NCBI GenBank assembly: GCA_965218235.1
Contig: OZ244596.1
Location: 1,550,001 to 1,614,000 of the forward strand
Direction: 5' to 3'
DNA from: CADCWK01 sp965218235
GTDB lineage: Bacteria > Chloroflexota > Chloroflexia > Thermomicrobiales > UBA6265
Length of the DNA stretch: 64,000 bases
The position numbers were made by a program, and so were the translations under genes. This document shows positions 40,306 to 48,872 of this stretch, in pieces; positions within the stretch are counted from its first letter, which is position 1; every line of letters starts with the position of its first letter. The notes beneath the pieces were generated by a model. It was given only the letters and a program-made list of their open reading frames with translations, searched no databases and was not told where the DNA came from.

Positions 40306-42969
40306 TTAGAGCCGTCGAAGCGATTGCAGGACGTCCCGTCGCCCGATCCGCCCAAGCAGCGTGGTGGTCAGGAGCATGGCCGCGCTCGTCAGGACGATCA
40401 CGGTCACGATGTACAGGGCGGGAATGATCGCACCTTCGGGCGGCGGATCGAAGACGCCCGTCAGCATCCGGATCAGCAGCCGGGCGACGACCCAGCCCAG
40501 GGCCAGACCGGCCACCAACCCACCGGCCAGGACGAGACTCGCCTCGCTGACGATGAATGCTCGCATCTCGCGGGGCTTCGCGCCGATGGCCGTCAGGATC
40601 GCCAGGGTCCGGCGGCGCTCGTCGAGGCCCAGAGCGAGGACCAGACCCGCTCCGGCGGCGCTGAAGACCAGCGCGAACAGGAGCTCGATCCGGGTCAGCC
40701 CGTGCAGGCTCACGGCGGTCAGCCCGGATGTCACCGCCGTGCGGGTCGCCGCGATGTCCCGGACGGTGGCGCCGCTGGAGGCTCCCAGCGCCGCCTGGAC
40801 CCGGCCGGCGACGGCGGCCGGCGTGTCGCTGGTGCTGATCAGCAGGGTCTCGACCGCGGGCGACTGGGTCTGGGCGGCGATGTAGGCGGCGTTGGCGACG
40901 AGGAAGGAGTCGCTCGGCGCCGTCGGGAACTCCCGGGCGATTCCCACGTAGTGGAACGGGATGACGTGATATTGCTGGTCCACCGCGCTCTGGAGGCGCA
41001 GGTTGATCAGGTCGCCGGGTTGGAGCTGGAAGTCGTAGACCGTCTCGGGGGAGACGAGCAGGCCGTCCGGCGCCTGGGCGAGCCGGCCCATGACCTCCGC
41101 CGATGTGCCGCCCACGAAGAAGGAGTCGGACAGGGACGCGGTCCGGGGCAGCGTCGTGGGGTCGACGCCGTACAGGTCCTGCAGGTCCGTCCCGACGTAG
41201 GCGAAGCGATGTCGCATCGGCTCGACGGTCCTGACGCCCGGCAGCGCGGCGAGGGCCGCCTGCCGGTCGGCCAGACCGACCGCGGCGTTGCCCGTCACGG
41301 TCACGTCGGCGCCGTTCGTCAGCTGGGCGTCGACCAGCGACTGGTGCTCGTACGTCGCGTTGAAGATGGAGGTGGAGATCGCGAAGGCGATCGCCAGCGC
41401 CACGATGACGAGCCCGGAGGCGGTCCGGCCGCGCTGCCGGCCGATCGCCGCGCCGATGATGTGGCCCAGCCGGGACGAGAACGGCCGGACCAGCGGAAAC
41501 CGGATGGCGTCGTGGGCCAGCGCCCACCGCGTCAGGCGGATCACCGCCAGGGCGCCGCCGGTCCAGAGCAGGAGCGGGGCGATGAAGACCCAGTAGGAGA
41601 CGCTGATCTGGGGAACGCCTTCGGGAACGAGGACGATGTGATAGCCGTTGCGGGACTGCTGCCAGTAGACCAGCGCCGCGCCGGCCAGCAGGATGGCATC
41701 CAGCCCGATTCGCTCCCACCAGCTCGATCGCTCGGTGTGGACCACGACGCGGGACGCGCTGACCGTCAGCCGCCGGGCATCGTTCCAGGCCGGCAGGCAG
41801 ATCATCGCGAAGGCGATGACGGCCCCGACCAGCACCGCGACCGCCGCCCAGAGGACGGACGCACCCGGAGACGTGCCCCACCCCCAGCGGCCGAAGGTCG
41901 AGCGAACGATCAGGGCGCTGACGGCGAGACCGACGACGGCCGCGCCGGCGCTGACCAGGGCGGCCTCGACGGCCGCCAGCCCGACGAGATCGCGGGACGA
42001 CGCGCCCCGGATGCGAAGGAGCGCCTGATCCCGCCGGCGCCGGGTCGCGGATGACGCGACGAACACGGCCGTCAGGAGGGTCGCCAGCGCCACGCCGGGC
42101 GCGCCGAGGAAGAGGAACAGGACCTGGGCGTAGGCGGCGTCGGACCGGGCGATGTCCAGCCTCGCAGCCAGGTTGTCCCCGACCACGCCGGCGCCGGCCA
42201 GGCGGGTCTCGTAGTTGCGGGCCTCGCCGGTGACCTGGGTGTAGGCGGCGGTCGGCGCTCCGGGCAGCGCGTGCGGAATCACGGCGTGAATCTGGAGGCT
42301 CACGGCCGACGCATCGACCGGGACGACGGGGTCGAACAGCTGGTGCCACTGATCGAGGGGCAGGAGCAGGACGTTGTCCGGCGGGGCCTGGGGGGCGGCG
42401 CCGGCCGGTGCGCCGACGGCCTGGAAGAGCGAGTCGGCGAATGGGAGGTCGATGACGCTCTCGACCGTCACCTGGACCGGGTCGAGCCCCGGCCGGGTGA
42501 TCGAGATGACCGAGCCCGGCGCGGCGTGCAGGTTGGCGGCGGTCTGCTGGGCCAGCATGACCGATCCCGCCCCGACCAGATCGCGAATCTCCTTCGGGAA
42601 CGCGTCGCGGTAGCCCGGACCCAGCCCGAGGACCTTGCCCGCCCCGGTGGTCTGAACGGTCGTGCCGGTGGTCGCCTCGAACCCCGGCGTGCTGAAGTAG
42701 CCGACCGGGATGGCGCTCGACGCGCCGGGGCTCTGGGTGAGCTGGTCGATCGCGACGGCCGGGTCGGTCCCGGTCGCCAGCTGGACCTGCCAGTCGATCG
42801 GGACGTCGGCGATCGCCTGCCCGGTCATGGTGCTGAGGGTGGCGGCGAGGAAGCCGAACAGGGTCGCCAGCAGGCTCACCGCGAGACCGATCCCGATGAT
42901 CGTGGTTGCCATCCGCCCACGCTGGTGCGAGACGAGGCTGCGAGCCCAGAGGCCAGGGAGAGCGGTCAT
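40306..42969 (-). CDS. ABC exporter permease, FtsX/MacB-like, two-module
   Basis: 887 residues with about ten membrane helices. There is an N-terminal helix ('TIIGIGLAVSLLATLFGF'), a large extracytoplasmic domain, helices with the FtsX pattern 'RRRRDQALLRIRGASSRDLVG', a second unit, and a final 'ERRRTLAILTAIGAKPREM' FtsX loop. A single protein holds both permease halves. It is encoded directly after two ATPases (overlap 4 bp) and probably exports or extracts a lipid-linked or peptide substrate, as with Lol, Mac or Bce systems. Confidence 0.88.
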   Translation of the reverse strand: MTALPGLWARSLVSHQRGRMATTIIGIGLAVSLLATLFGFLAATLSTMTGQAIADVPIDWQVQLATGTDPAVAIDQLTQSPGASSAIPVGYFSTPGFEATTGTTVQTTGAGKVLGLGPGYRDAFPKEIRDLVGAGSVMLAQQTAANLHAAPGSVISITRPGLDPVQVTVESVIDLPFADSLFQAVGAPAGAAPQAPPDNVLLLPLDQWHQLFDPVVPVDASAVSLQIHAVIPHALPGAPTAAYTQVTGEARNYETRLAGAGVVGDNLAARLDIARSDAAYAQVLFLFLGAPGVALATLLTAVFVASSATRRRRDQALLRIRGASSRDLVGLAAVEAALVSAGAAVVGLAVSALIVRSTFGRWGWGTSPGASVLWAAVAVLVGAVIAFAMICLPAWNDARRLTVSASRVVVHTERSSWWERIGLDAILLAGAALVYWQQSRNGYHIVLVPEGVPQISVSYWVFIAPLLLWTGGALAVIRLTRWALAHDAIRFPLVRPFSSRLGHIIGAAIGRQRGRTASGLVIVALAIAFAISTSIFNATYEHQSLVDAQLTNGADVTVTGNAAVGLADRQAALAALPGVRTVEPMRHRFAYVGTDLQDLYGVDPTTLPRTASLSDSFFVGGTSAEVMGRLAQAPDGLLVSPETVYDFQLQPGDLINLRLQSAVDQQYHVIPFHYVGIAREFPTAPSDSFLVANAAYIAAQTQSPAVETLLISTSDTPAAVAGRVQAALGASSGATVRDIAATRTAVTSGLTAVSLHGLTRIELLFALVFSAAGAGLVLALGLDERRRTLAILTAIGAKPREMRAFIVSEASLVLAGGLVAGLALGWVVARLLIRMLTGVFDPPPEGAIIPALYIVTVIVLTSAAMLLTTTLLGRIGRRDVLQSLRRL

Positions 42970-43709
42970 CGTCGGGTGTACTCCCGGAGAGGCTGGGGCG
43001 ACGGGCGCCCATCGCCATCGAGGGCCGAAGGGACCGCGCCGGCGGGTGCCGGCCCGGTCGTGAGGGTTCCACTCGCCATCGACCAGGTCGTCGAGAGGCG
43101 TTGCGCGACGCGCCGGTCGTGGGTGGAGAGCACCAGCGCGGCACCGAGCTCGTCGGCCGATGCCAGCAGCCGGTCCAGGACGCGGGCGGCGGTCGCGGAG
43201 TCGAGCTGCCCGGTCGGCTCATCGGCGAGGATGAGCCACGGACGGACGGCGATCGCCCGGGCGATGCTGACGCGCTGGGCCTGCCCGCCCGAGAGCTCCT
43301 CGGGCAGCTTGTCGCGGAGATCGGCCGTCTCGAACAGGGCCAGCGCCCGCTCGGCCTCGGCACGGGCATCGGCCGCCCCGGCGCCCGACAGCAGGAGCTG
43401 CAGGACGACGTTCTCCAGCACGGACAGGGCGGGCAGCAGGCTGGGACCCTGGAAGATGTTGACGATCCGGGCGGGCCGCAGCGACTCCGGCGGCCCCAGT
43501 CCGGGCCAGGCGATGGTGCCGGAGGTCGGCTGGTCGAGGTTGCCAAGCAGGTGCAGCAGGGTCGACTTGCCGCTGCCGCTCGGACCGACGATCGCGATCC
43601 GGGCGTTCGGCTCGACGGTGCAGGTGGCGTCGACCAGGGCGTTAACCGCGGTCGGGCCGGGGTCGAACTGCCGGCCGAGGCCGGTGGCGACGACGAGTGG
43701 ATCAGCCAT
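42966..43709 (-). CDS. ABC exporter ATPase 1
   Basis: 247 residues. Walker A 'GPSGSGKST', Q-loop 'NIFQGPSLLPALSVLENV', signature 'LSGGQAQRV' and Walker B 'LILADEPTGQLDS' are complete and the switch His is in 'STHDRR', so it should hydrolyse ATP. Sequence is of the LolD/MacB class. Its stop overlaps the permease start by 4 bp and its own start overlaps ATPase 2 by 8 bp. Confidence 0.93.
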   Translation of the reverse strand: MADPLVVATGLGRQFDPGPTAVNALVDATCTVEPNARIAIVGPSGSGKSTLLHLLGNLDQPTSGTIAWPGLGPPESLRPARIVNIFQGPSLLPALSVLENVVLQLLLSGAGAADARAEAERALALFETADLRDKLPEELSGGQAQRVSIARAIAVRPWLILADEPTGQLDSATAARVLDRLLASADELGAALVLSTHDRRVAQRLSTTWSMASGTLTTGPAPAGAVPSALDGDGRPSPQPLREYTRR

Positions 43710-44403
43710 CGACGAACCTCCCGTCGGTCATCCGGACGACCCGGCTGGCGGCCGCGGCGACGGACGGGCTGTGCGTGACGACGACCGTCGCGCCGCCACG
43801 CTCGCCGCGCTGGGCGAACAGCTCGAGCAGCCGTTCTTCCGTCGCGGCGTCGACCTCCCCGGTCGGCTCATCGGCCAGGAGGACGACCGGCTCGTTGGCC
43901 AGGGCGACCGCGAGCCCGGCCCGCGCCCGCTCGCCGCCGGAGAGCTGGGACGGGAGGGCGTCGCGCCGTTCCGAGAGCCCGACGGATTCCAGCAGGTCGG
44001 TGATGACCGCGGACGAGGGACGGCCCCTGAGCGCCATCGCCAGGGCGATGTTGCCGGCGACGGTGAACTGCTCCAGCAGGTTGCCGGTCTGCTGGAGCGT
44101 GCCGACGAGGCGGGCGCGCAACCGGCTGCGTTCGCGCTCGGAGCGCCGGGTCAGGCGCTCGCCGCCGACGGCGACCCAGCCGCCGTCCGGCTCGTCCAGC
44201 CCGCCCAGGCACGAGAGCAGGGTCGATTTGCCACTGCCCGACGGGCCGGTGATCGCGACGAACTCGCCGAACGCGACCGTGAGGGAGACGCCGCGGAGGG
44301 CGAGCGTCTCGTCCTCCGACGCGTGGAAGAAGCGATAGAGGTCGTGGGCCTCGACGGCGATCGCTGGTTCCACGATCACGGGTTCCACGATTACTGGTTC
44401 CAT
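43702..44403 (-). CDS. ABC exporter ATPase 2
   Basis: 233 residues. Walker A 'GPSGSGKST', Q-loop 'TLQQTGNLLEQFTV', a shortened signature 'LSGGERARAG', Walker B 'VVLLADEPTGEVD', and 'VTHSPS' at the switch. An N-terminal tandem 'EPVIVEPVIVEP' comes from short DNA repeats at 44367-44402. The start at 44403 is inside the preceding gene (13-bp overlap) with GGAGAG upstream. Having two different LolD-like ATPases for one permease implies a heterodimeric motor. Confidence 0.92.
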   Translation of the reverse strand: MEPVIVEPVIVEPAIAVEAHDLYRFFHASEDETLALRGVSLTVAFGEFVAITGPSGSGKSTLLSCLGGLDEPDGGWVAVGGERLTRRSERERSRLRARLVGTLQQTGNLLEQFTVAGNIALAMALRGRPSSAVITDLLESVGLSERRDALPSQLSGGERARAGLAVALANEPVVLLADEPTGEVDAATEERLLELFAQRGERGGATVVVTHSPSVAAAASRVVRMTDGRFVDG

Positions 44404-45077
44404 CGGAAGCTCTCCGAAACCTGCCGGGAGACGTCGACATTGTCCGACCCGGCCGGACCGGCCAGGGAGATGACCGCCCGGACCCCGTTCCGGGTGAGCT
44501 CGTACCGGTCGACGTCGAGCCGGTACTGCCGGCCGGTGACCGCGTCGGGCTCCGAGTTGGTGCGGTACTGGATCAGGATGGCCGGGCCGGCGGGCAGCGT
44601 CACCGGCTTGATGGCGACGAGCTCGAAGGCGGGAATCGTCTGGGCGAGCGTGGTGTCCGCCTCGGCCTGGGCTCCGGCCTCGTCGGTCGGGCCTGTGCCG
44701 CAGCCGGTCTCGACGGAGAACAGGTGCAGCTTGTCCGAGAAGGCGACGTTGGCGCCGTTCTCCTGCCGGGCCCACCCTTCCGGCACCGAGATCGCATAGC
44801 CGCCCATCGAGGAGGTGTAGGTCACGAAGGCCTGGTTGTCCGGGATATCCCCGGGCGGGTTCTGCTCGGGCTCGATCGCCGCCTGGGTCGGGACGGAGAC
44901 CGCCGCGCCCGGCGTGGCGGCAGGGGTCGAACCCGCCGCGGTGGCGCCGGTTGGGTCGCAGGTGATGGGCGTCTGGGCGGCGCCGGCGGTTCCGGCGAAG
45001 GAACCGGCCAGCATGAGACTGGAACCGACGGCGATCGCGAGCAGGAGCCGTGAGGAGCGGTGCATCAGTTCGGACAT
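44391..45077 (-). CDS. Secreted protein of the ABC-exporter operon
   Basis: 228 residues. A signal peptide ('SSRLLLAIAVGSSLMLAGSF', cleavage near 'AGAAQ') is followed by a Thr/Ala/Pro linker and a domain starting 'MGGYAISVPEGWARQ'. This opening and the 'ILIQYRTNSEPDAVTG' strand recall PsbP-like/SpoU-type folds seen in other exported Chloroflexota proteins; no function can be assigned. ATG 45077 is preferred over the TTG at 45086 because GAGGGA lies 9 bp upstream. It is the first gene of the operon and divergent from the two-component system. Confidence 0.75.
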   Translation of the reverse strand: MSELMHRSSRLLLAIAVGSSLMLAGSFAGTAGAAQTPITCDPTGATAAGSTPAATPGAAVSVPTQAAIEPEQNPPGDIPDNQAFVTYTSSMGGYAISVPEGWARQENGANVAFSDKLHLFSVETGCGTGPTDEAGAQAEADTTLAQTIPAFELVAIKPVTLPAGPAILIQYRTNSEPDAVTGRQYRLDVDRYELTRNGVRAVISLAGPAGSDNVDVSRQVSESFRWNQ

Positions 45078-45170
45078 AGCTGCCAATCCCTCGCTTCGGG
45101 TACACGACCAGCTGCAACGCGACCGGTGTCGGCCCGGTGGCTCGTCGTGGTCCGATCATGTCGGGCGGGC

Positions 45171-45232
45171 ATGAAGCCTGGATGAACTCCGGGGGCGACT
45201 GGCCGAACGTCGTGGCTTCATCCAGACTTCAT
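45171..45232. promoter_or_regulatory. 16-bp inverted repeat between divergent operons (OmpR-type operator candidate)
   Basis: ATGAAGCCTGGATGAA (45171-45186) is the inverse of TTCATCCAGACTTCAT (45217-45232) at 15 of 16 positions. Each arm contains a tandem of TGAAGCC/TGGATGAA. The pair sits between the ABC-exporter operon and the response-regulator gene, with the second arm 63 bp before the regulator's GTG. It fits control of both operons by the encoded response regulator. Confidence 0.6.
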
Positions 45233-45294
45233 CCGCCAGTCCCACTATGTGGGTGCCGACTAGGCGGACTGTGTCATCGTCGAGGGGTTCATCC

Positions 45295-45969
45295 GTGCGC
45301 GTACTGATCGTCGAGGATGAGAGCCGGCTCGCGATGCTGATCCGCCGGTCCCTCACCGAGGAGGGCCACGCGGTCGATGTCGTCGGCGACGGGGAGGCGG
45401 CGCTGAGCTGGACGGCCGGCGCGACCTACGATGTCGTCATCCTCGATGTGATGCTGCCCGGGATCGACGGGTTCGCCGTCTGCGCGGCCCTCCGGGCCCG
45501 GCGCGACCACACCCCGATCCTCCTGCTGACCGCCCGCGATTCGGTCACGGACCGGGTCCGGGGCCTGGATGCCGGGGCCGACGACTACCTGACCAAACCC
45601 TTCGCGGCGATGGAGCTGGCCGCCCGGCTCCGCGCCCTGGCCCGGCGCCCGCGGCAGGCGATCGACACGGTCCTCTCGTTCGGTGGGCTCCGGATCGATT
45701 CGGCCCGGCGGCAGGTCTGGCGGGGGGAGCAGGAAGTCGCCCTGCCGAACAAGGAGTTCCGCATCCTCGAGTATCTGGTCCGCAACCCGAACCGGGTGCT
45801 GACGCGGGACATGATCGCCAACCATGTCTGGGACTACGATTTCGTCAACGCGACCAACGTGATCGACGTCCACATCCGCCAGTTGCGCCGGAAGCTGGAC
45901 GAGCCCGGCGCGGCCAGCACGATCGAGACGGTCCGGGGGGTCGGCTACCGGCTCAACGCGCGGCCATGA
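45295..45969 (+). CDS. OmpR/PhoB-type response regulator
   Basis: 224 residues. Receiver: Asp8/Asp9-type acidic pair in 'IVEDESR', phosphoacceptor Asp51 in 'VILDVMLPG', and 'DDYLTKPF' with the conserved Lys. Effector: winged helix with 'LLTRDMIANHVWDYDF' and 'VRGVGYRL' ending. The GTG at 45295 follows GAGGGG at 7 bp. The kinase gene starts within its stop. It probably binds the inverted repeat upstream. Confidence 0.93.
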   Translation: MRVLIVEDESRLAMLIRRSLTEEGHAVDVVGDGEAALSWTAGATYDVVILDVMLPGIDGFAVCAALRARRDHTPILLLTARDSVTDRVRGLDAGADDYLTKPFAAMELAARLRALARRPRQAIDTVLSFGGLRIDSARRQVWRGEQEVALPNKEFRILEYLVRNPNRVLTRDMIANHVWDYDFVNATNVIDVHIRQLRRKLDEPGAASTIETVRGVGYRLNARP

Positions 45970-47372
45970 GCAGGTTCCCGCTCCGGATTCGGATGACGAT
46001 CTGGTACGGGCTGCTGCTCGCCACGACGCTCGTCGTCTTCGGGCTGCTGCTCGCCCTTGGCCTGCGCTGGCGACTGCATAGCGACTTCGACGAGCAGCTC
46101 GACACGCAGGCCGACATCGTCCTGTCGACGGTCCAGGTCACGCCCGAGACGCTCACGATCGACTTCCGGGGGACCGGGCTGAACGAGCAGGAGTTCTTCA
46201 TCCGGCTCCTGGACCGCTCCGGCCAGACGATCGCGGAGCAGGGGAAGGGCTCGCCGGGCATCCCGCTGGACCAGACGAGCCTCGCGCTCGCGCTCCAGGG
46301 GGACAAGGTCTTCCGCTCCGCGTCGCTCGACGAGGAGGGATCGCTCCGCATCCTGTCGGTACCGGTCTACGCTCCGGATGGGGGTCCGGTCGCCGGGGTG
46401 CTCGAGGTCGGGCTGAACCGGAACGATCTCGACCAGACGCTCGCCCAGCTGGCGGTCGCCCTCCTGCTGCTGGTTCCCGTCGCGACGCTAATCGCGGTCA
46501 CTGGCGGCTACCTGCTGTCGCGGCCGGTCCTGCAGCCACTGACCCGGATGACGCGGCTGGCCGAGACGATCGGGGAGCGGGACCTGCACGAGCGGTTCCG
46601 GCTCGATCTGCCCGACGACGAGGTCGGCCGGCTCGCCCGGACGTTCAACGACATGCTGTCCCGGATCGAAGCCGCGTTCGAGCGCCAGCGCCGGTTCACC
46701 AGCGACGCCGCCCATGAGCTGCGCACCCCGATCAGCCTGATCCGCAGCCAGGTGGACCTTGCCCTGGCCCGTCCCCGGTCGGACGCCGACTACGTCGATG
46801 CGCTGCGGGGTGTCGACCACGACCTCTCCCGCCTGACGAGCCTGACGGCGGCGCTGCTCTCCCTGGCCCGGCTGGACAGCCCGGAGCCACGGCCCGAACC
46901 GATGACGTTCGACCTGGCCGAGACGATCGGCGCCCTGGGGGAGACCTATGCGCCGATCTTCCGCTCCCGTCAGCTCACCCTCCGGCTCACGACCGCGCCG
47001 ACCGGTCTGCTGGCCGACGAGGACCTGATCATCCAGGTCCTCGTCAACCTGCTCGACAACGCCATCGCCCACACGCCGCCGGGCGGGACGATCACGGTCG
47101 GGTGTGAGACCGTCGGGGACCGGGCGCGGTTCCGGGTGGCCGACACGGGGGCCGGCGTCCGGCCCGAGGACCTGCCGCGGGTGTTCGATCGCTTCTACCG
47201 GCCGGACACGGGCCGGACCCGGGAGCAGGGCGGCGCCGGACTCGGGCTGGCGATCTGCAAGGCCATCGTCGACGCGCACGGCGGCACCATCGCGGTCACG
47301 AGCGCGATCGGGGAGGGGACGACGTTCACCGTCGAGCTGCCCGGTCGGCTGGCGGTGGCGGAGACCGCATGA
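45966..47372 (+). CDS. Membrane sensor histidine kinase
   Basis: 468 residues. Two helices (about 10-31 and 158-180) bracket a 125-residue extracellular sensor; a HAMP domain follows. His250 in 'DAAHELRTP' is the phosphorylation site. The ATP-binding domain has 'NLLDNAIAHTP' (N box), 'DTGAGV' (G1) and 'GGAGLGLAI' (G2). It partners the regulator (ATGA overlap). The divergent ABC exporter and secreted protein are the likely targets, so it may sense envelope stress or an antimicrobial. Confidence 0.93.
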   Translation: MSRFPLRIRMTIWYGLLLATTLVVFGLLLALGLRWRLHSDFDEQLDTQADIVLSTVQVTPETLTIDFRGTGLNEQEFFIRLLDRSGQTIAEQGKGSPGIPLDQTSLALALQGDKVFRSASLDEEGSLRILSVPVYAPDGGPVAGVLEVGLNRNDLDQTLAQLAVALLLLVPVATLIAVTGGYLLSRPVLQPLTRMTRLAETIGERDLHERFRLDLPDDEVGRLARTFNDMLSRIEAAFERQRRFTSDAAHELRTPISLIRSQVDLALARPRSDADYVDALRGVDHDLSRLTSLTAALLSLARLDSPEPRPEPMTFDLAETIGALGETYAPIFRSRQLTLRLTTAPTGLLADEDLIIQVLVNLLDNAIAHTPPGGTITVGCETVGDRARFRVADTGAGVRPEDLPRVFDRFYRPDTGRTREQGGAGLGLAICKAIVDAHGGTIAVTSAIGEGTTFTVELPGRLAVAETA

Positions 47373-47404
47373 TGCGTCCGCGTGGGTCGGCTCAGCAGGT
47401 GCCT

Positions 47405-47449
47405 GGAGCGGGGAGTAGCGGCCCTGATCGAGCTGAGGCAACCTATCTG
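47405..47449. repeat. 45-bp dispersed repeat (inverted copy at 55639)
   Basis: The 45 bp match the reverse complement of 55639-55683 at 42 positions. It merges on its right with a degraded palindromic dispersed repeat (centre CGCTGACGCGGCGTCGGCT at about 47455-47473, closing arm to about 47500). Confidence 0.65.
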
Positions 47450-47559
47450 AAAACCGCTGACGCGGCGTCGGCTCCGCGGGTGCCCGGAGCGCGGAGACGT
47501 GGCACCACCGAACATGACCGGTGACCGACCACGAGTGGGCTCGGCTCGGCCGGGCTGGT

Positions 47560-47955
47560 TCAACGGCGAGCGGTGGCGCCGTCGATCATGGTCCGGATGT
47601 CGCCGAGGACGGTGCCCACCCGTGAGAGGACCTGCTCGTTCGGGAACCGAAGGACGGTGAACCCCCGATGCTCGAGGTAGCTGGTTCGCCAGGCGTCCTG
47701 CTCCCGGACGTCTTCGAGCTCATGGACCCCACCGTCCAGCTCGACGACGAGCCGAACCGGTAGGCAGCAGAAGTCCACGATGAACGGGCCGATTCCGTGT
47801 TGTCGGCGGAAGCGGAGCCCGAGTGCGTCATGCTGCAGGTGGTGCCACAGGACGAGCTCGGCCGGAGTCATGCGTCGTCGGAGGTCGCGGGCCGCGGCGA
47901 CCCGGCGCCCGGCCGGTGTCCGGTCGTGAGGTGCCGACACCCAGCCCTCCCCCAT
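47560..47955 (-). CDS. DUF559 domain protein (Vsr-like nuclease fold)
   Basis: 131 residues. 'RMTPAELVLWHHLQHDALGLRFRRQHGIGPFIVDFCC' over residues 29-65 is typical of DUF559. The PD-(D/E)xK-like core appears as 'FIVDFCCLPVRLVVELDGGVHE', with Asp and Glu-x-Asp. It then has 'RTSYLEHRGFTVLRF'. Relatives resemble very-short-patch-repair endonucleases and are frequent in mobile DNA. Function unknown. It sits among dispersed repeats, at the edge of the primase region. Confidence 0.85.
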   Translation of the reverse strand: MGEGWVSAPHDRTPAGRRVAAARDLRRRMTPAELVLWHHLQHDALGLRFRRQHGIGPFIVDFCCLPVRLVVELDGGVHELEDVREQDAWRTSYLEHRGFTVLRFPNEQVLSRVGTVLGDIRTMIDGATARR

Positions 47956-48463
47956 TGCGACGACCCGATCGATACAGTGCGGTGCGGTGCGTGCTCGCAG
48001 TGTGTCATAGCCTCTCCGGGGCGGAAAGCCCTTCTTCTGTGGCAGGCTGTTGTGTCAGGATCCCTGCGCTCCGCGAAGGGCCGGTCGCTGAGCAACGTCC
48101 CCACCCTGAACTGGGTCGGTGCCGAAGCAACGTCCCCACCCCCAACCCCTCCCCGGCTCACCTGTTCGCTCACCCGCTGAAGCGGCTTCGGCTCACAGGT
48201 GCCCGGGGAGGGGAGAACGGCTGCCACCACGACATTCTCCTCTCCGGCCCCGGCGAACATGGTCTGCTCCCTGAAGCCAAGCGGGGTACTCCCCTCCCTG
48301 GGACCCGTCGCAGACGAACCGCGACGCAGTCGGGGTGAGCGCGACGGGGAGCCGGGGAGGGGTCGGGGGTGGGGACGCTCCGCCACCCGAGCGCTTCGCA
48401 TGCACCCCGTTCTATGGCACCCTGCCCGGAACGATTGTCCGCCACCCGAGGTGACCGCAAGCC
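47956..48463. repeat. Repeat-filled intergenic region (palindromic copies 4 and 5)
   Basis: Two palindromic repeats are present: 48130-48217 (centre as in copy 1) and 48289-48384 (centre with CGTCGCAGACGAACCGCGACG). A 38-bp sequence at 48372-48409 recurs at 48581-48618 with one mismatch. I find no gene in this stretch. Confidence 0.65.
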
Positions 48464-48834
48464 ATGCCGCGCATCACCTGGAACGAGATCGAGACCCGCG
48501 CCGTCCCGTTCGCCGCCTGCCCCAGCGCCATGCGGCGGGAGCTGCTGGCCGGACCACGGCTGAACTGGCGCACGGCCATCGGGACGCTTCGCCACCCGAG
48601 CGCTTCGCATGCACCCCGCTTCGCCCCGACAGCACCCTCGCCGACCGCTACGTCCCGCTGACGATGTCGCCCGACCCGCGGAAGGCGCACGAGGCGGTCG
48701 ACCGTGCCGTCGACCGCCGCTACGCCCCGAAGAAGACCTTCACCGGCGACACCGACCGCCTCGTGCTCCTCTTCACCCGCTACCAGCGGCTCACCGCGGC
48801 ACCGGGCCCCACCCTCCCCAACCGACCGGGCTGA
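48464..48834 (+). pseudogene. Small frame-disrupted gene
   Basis: ATG 48464 has GAGGTGA upstream. The first frame reads 'MPRITWNEIETRAVPF' to about 'LNWRTAIGTL', then at the 38-bp repeat (48581-48618) coding sense shifts to another frame, which continues 'ADRYVPLTMSPDPRKAHEAV' to the TGA at 48834. The second half looks well-formed (charged helix, then 'DTDRLVLLFTRY'). The duplicated 38-bp sequence seems to have been copied into the gene and broken it. I recognise no family. Confidence 0.45.
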
Positions 48835-48848
48835 GCGTCCGTCGTGAG

Positions 48849-48871
48849 TGCGAAGAAGATTCGTACGAATC
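48849..48871. repeat. 23-bp inverted repeat, outer copy
   Basis: This 23-bp sequence lies 2 bp beyond the primase stop codon. Its exact reverse complement is at 49954-49976, inside the gene. The core GATTCGTACGAATC is a perfect 14-bp palindrome. Confidence 0.85.
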
Positions 48872-48872
48872 C

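Noticed and set aside
39530..43546. 1338-codon minus-strand frame
   Set aside because: Lies across the dedA, permease and ATPase genes in another frame on the same strand; Arg/Pro-rich and without motifs.
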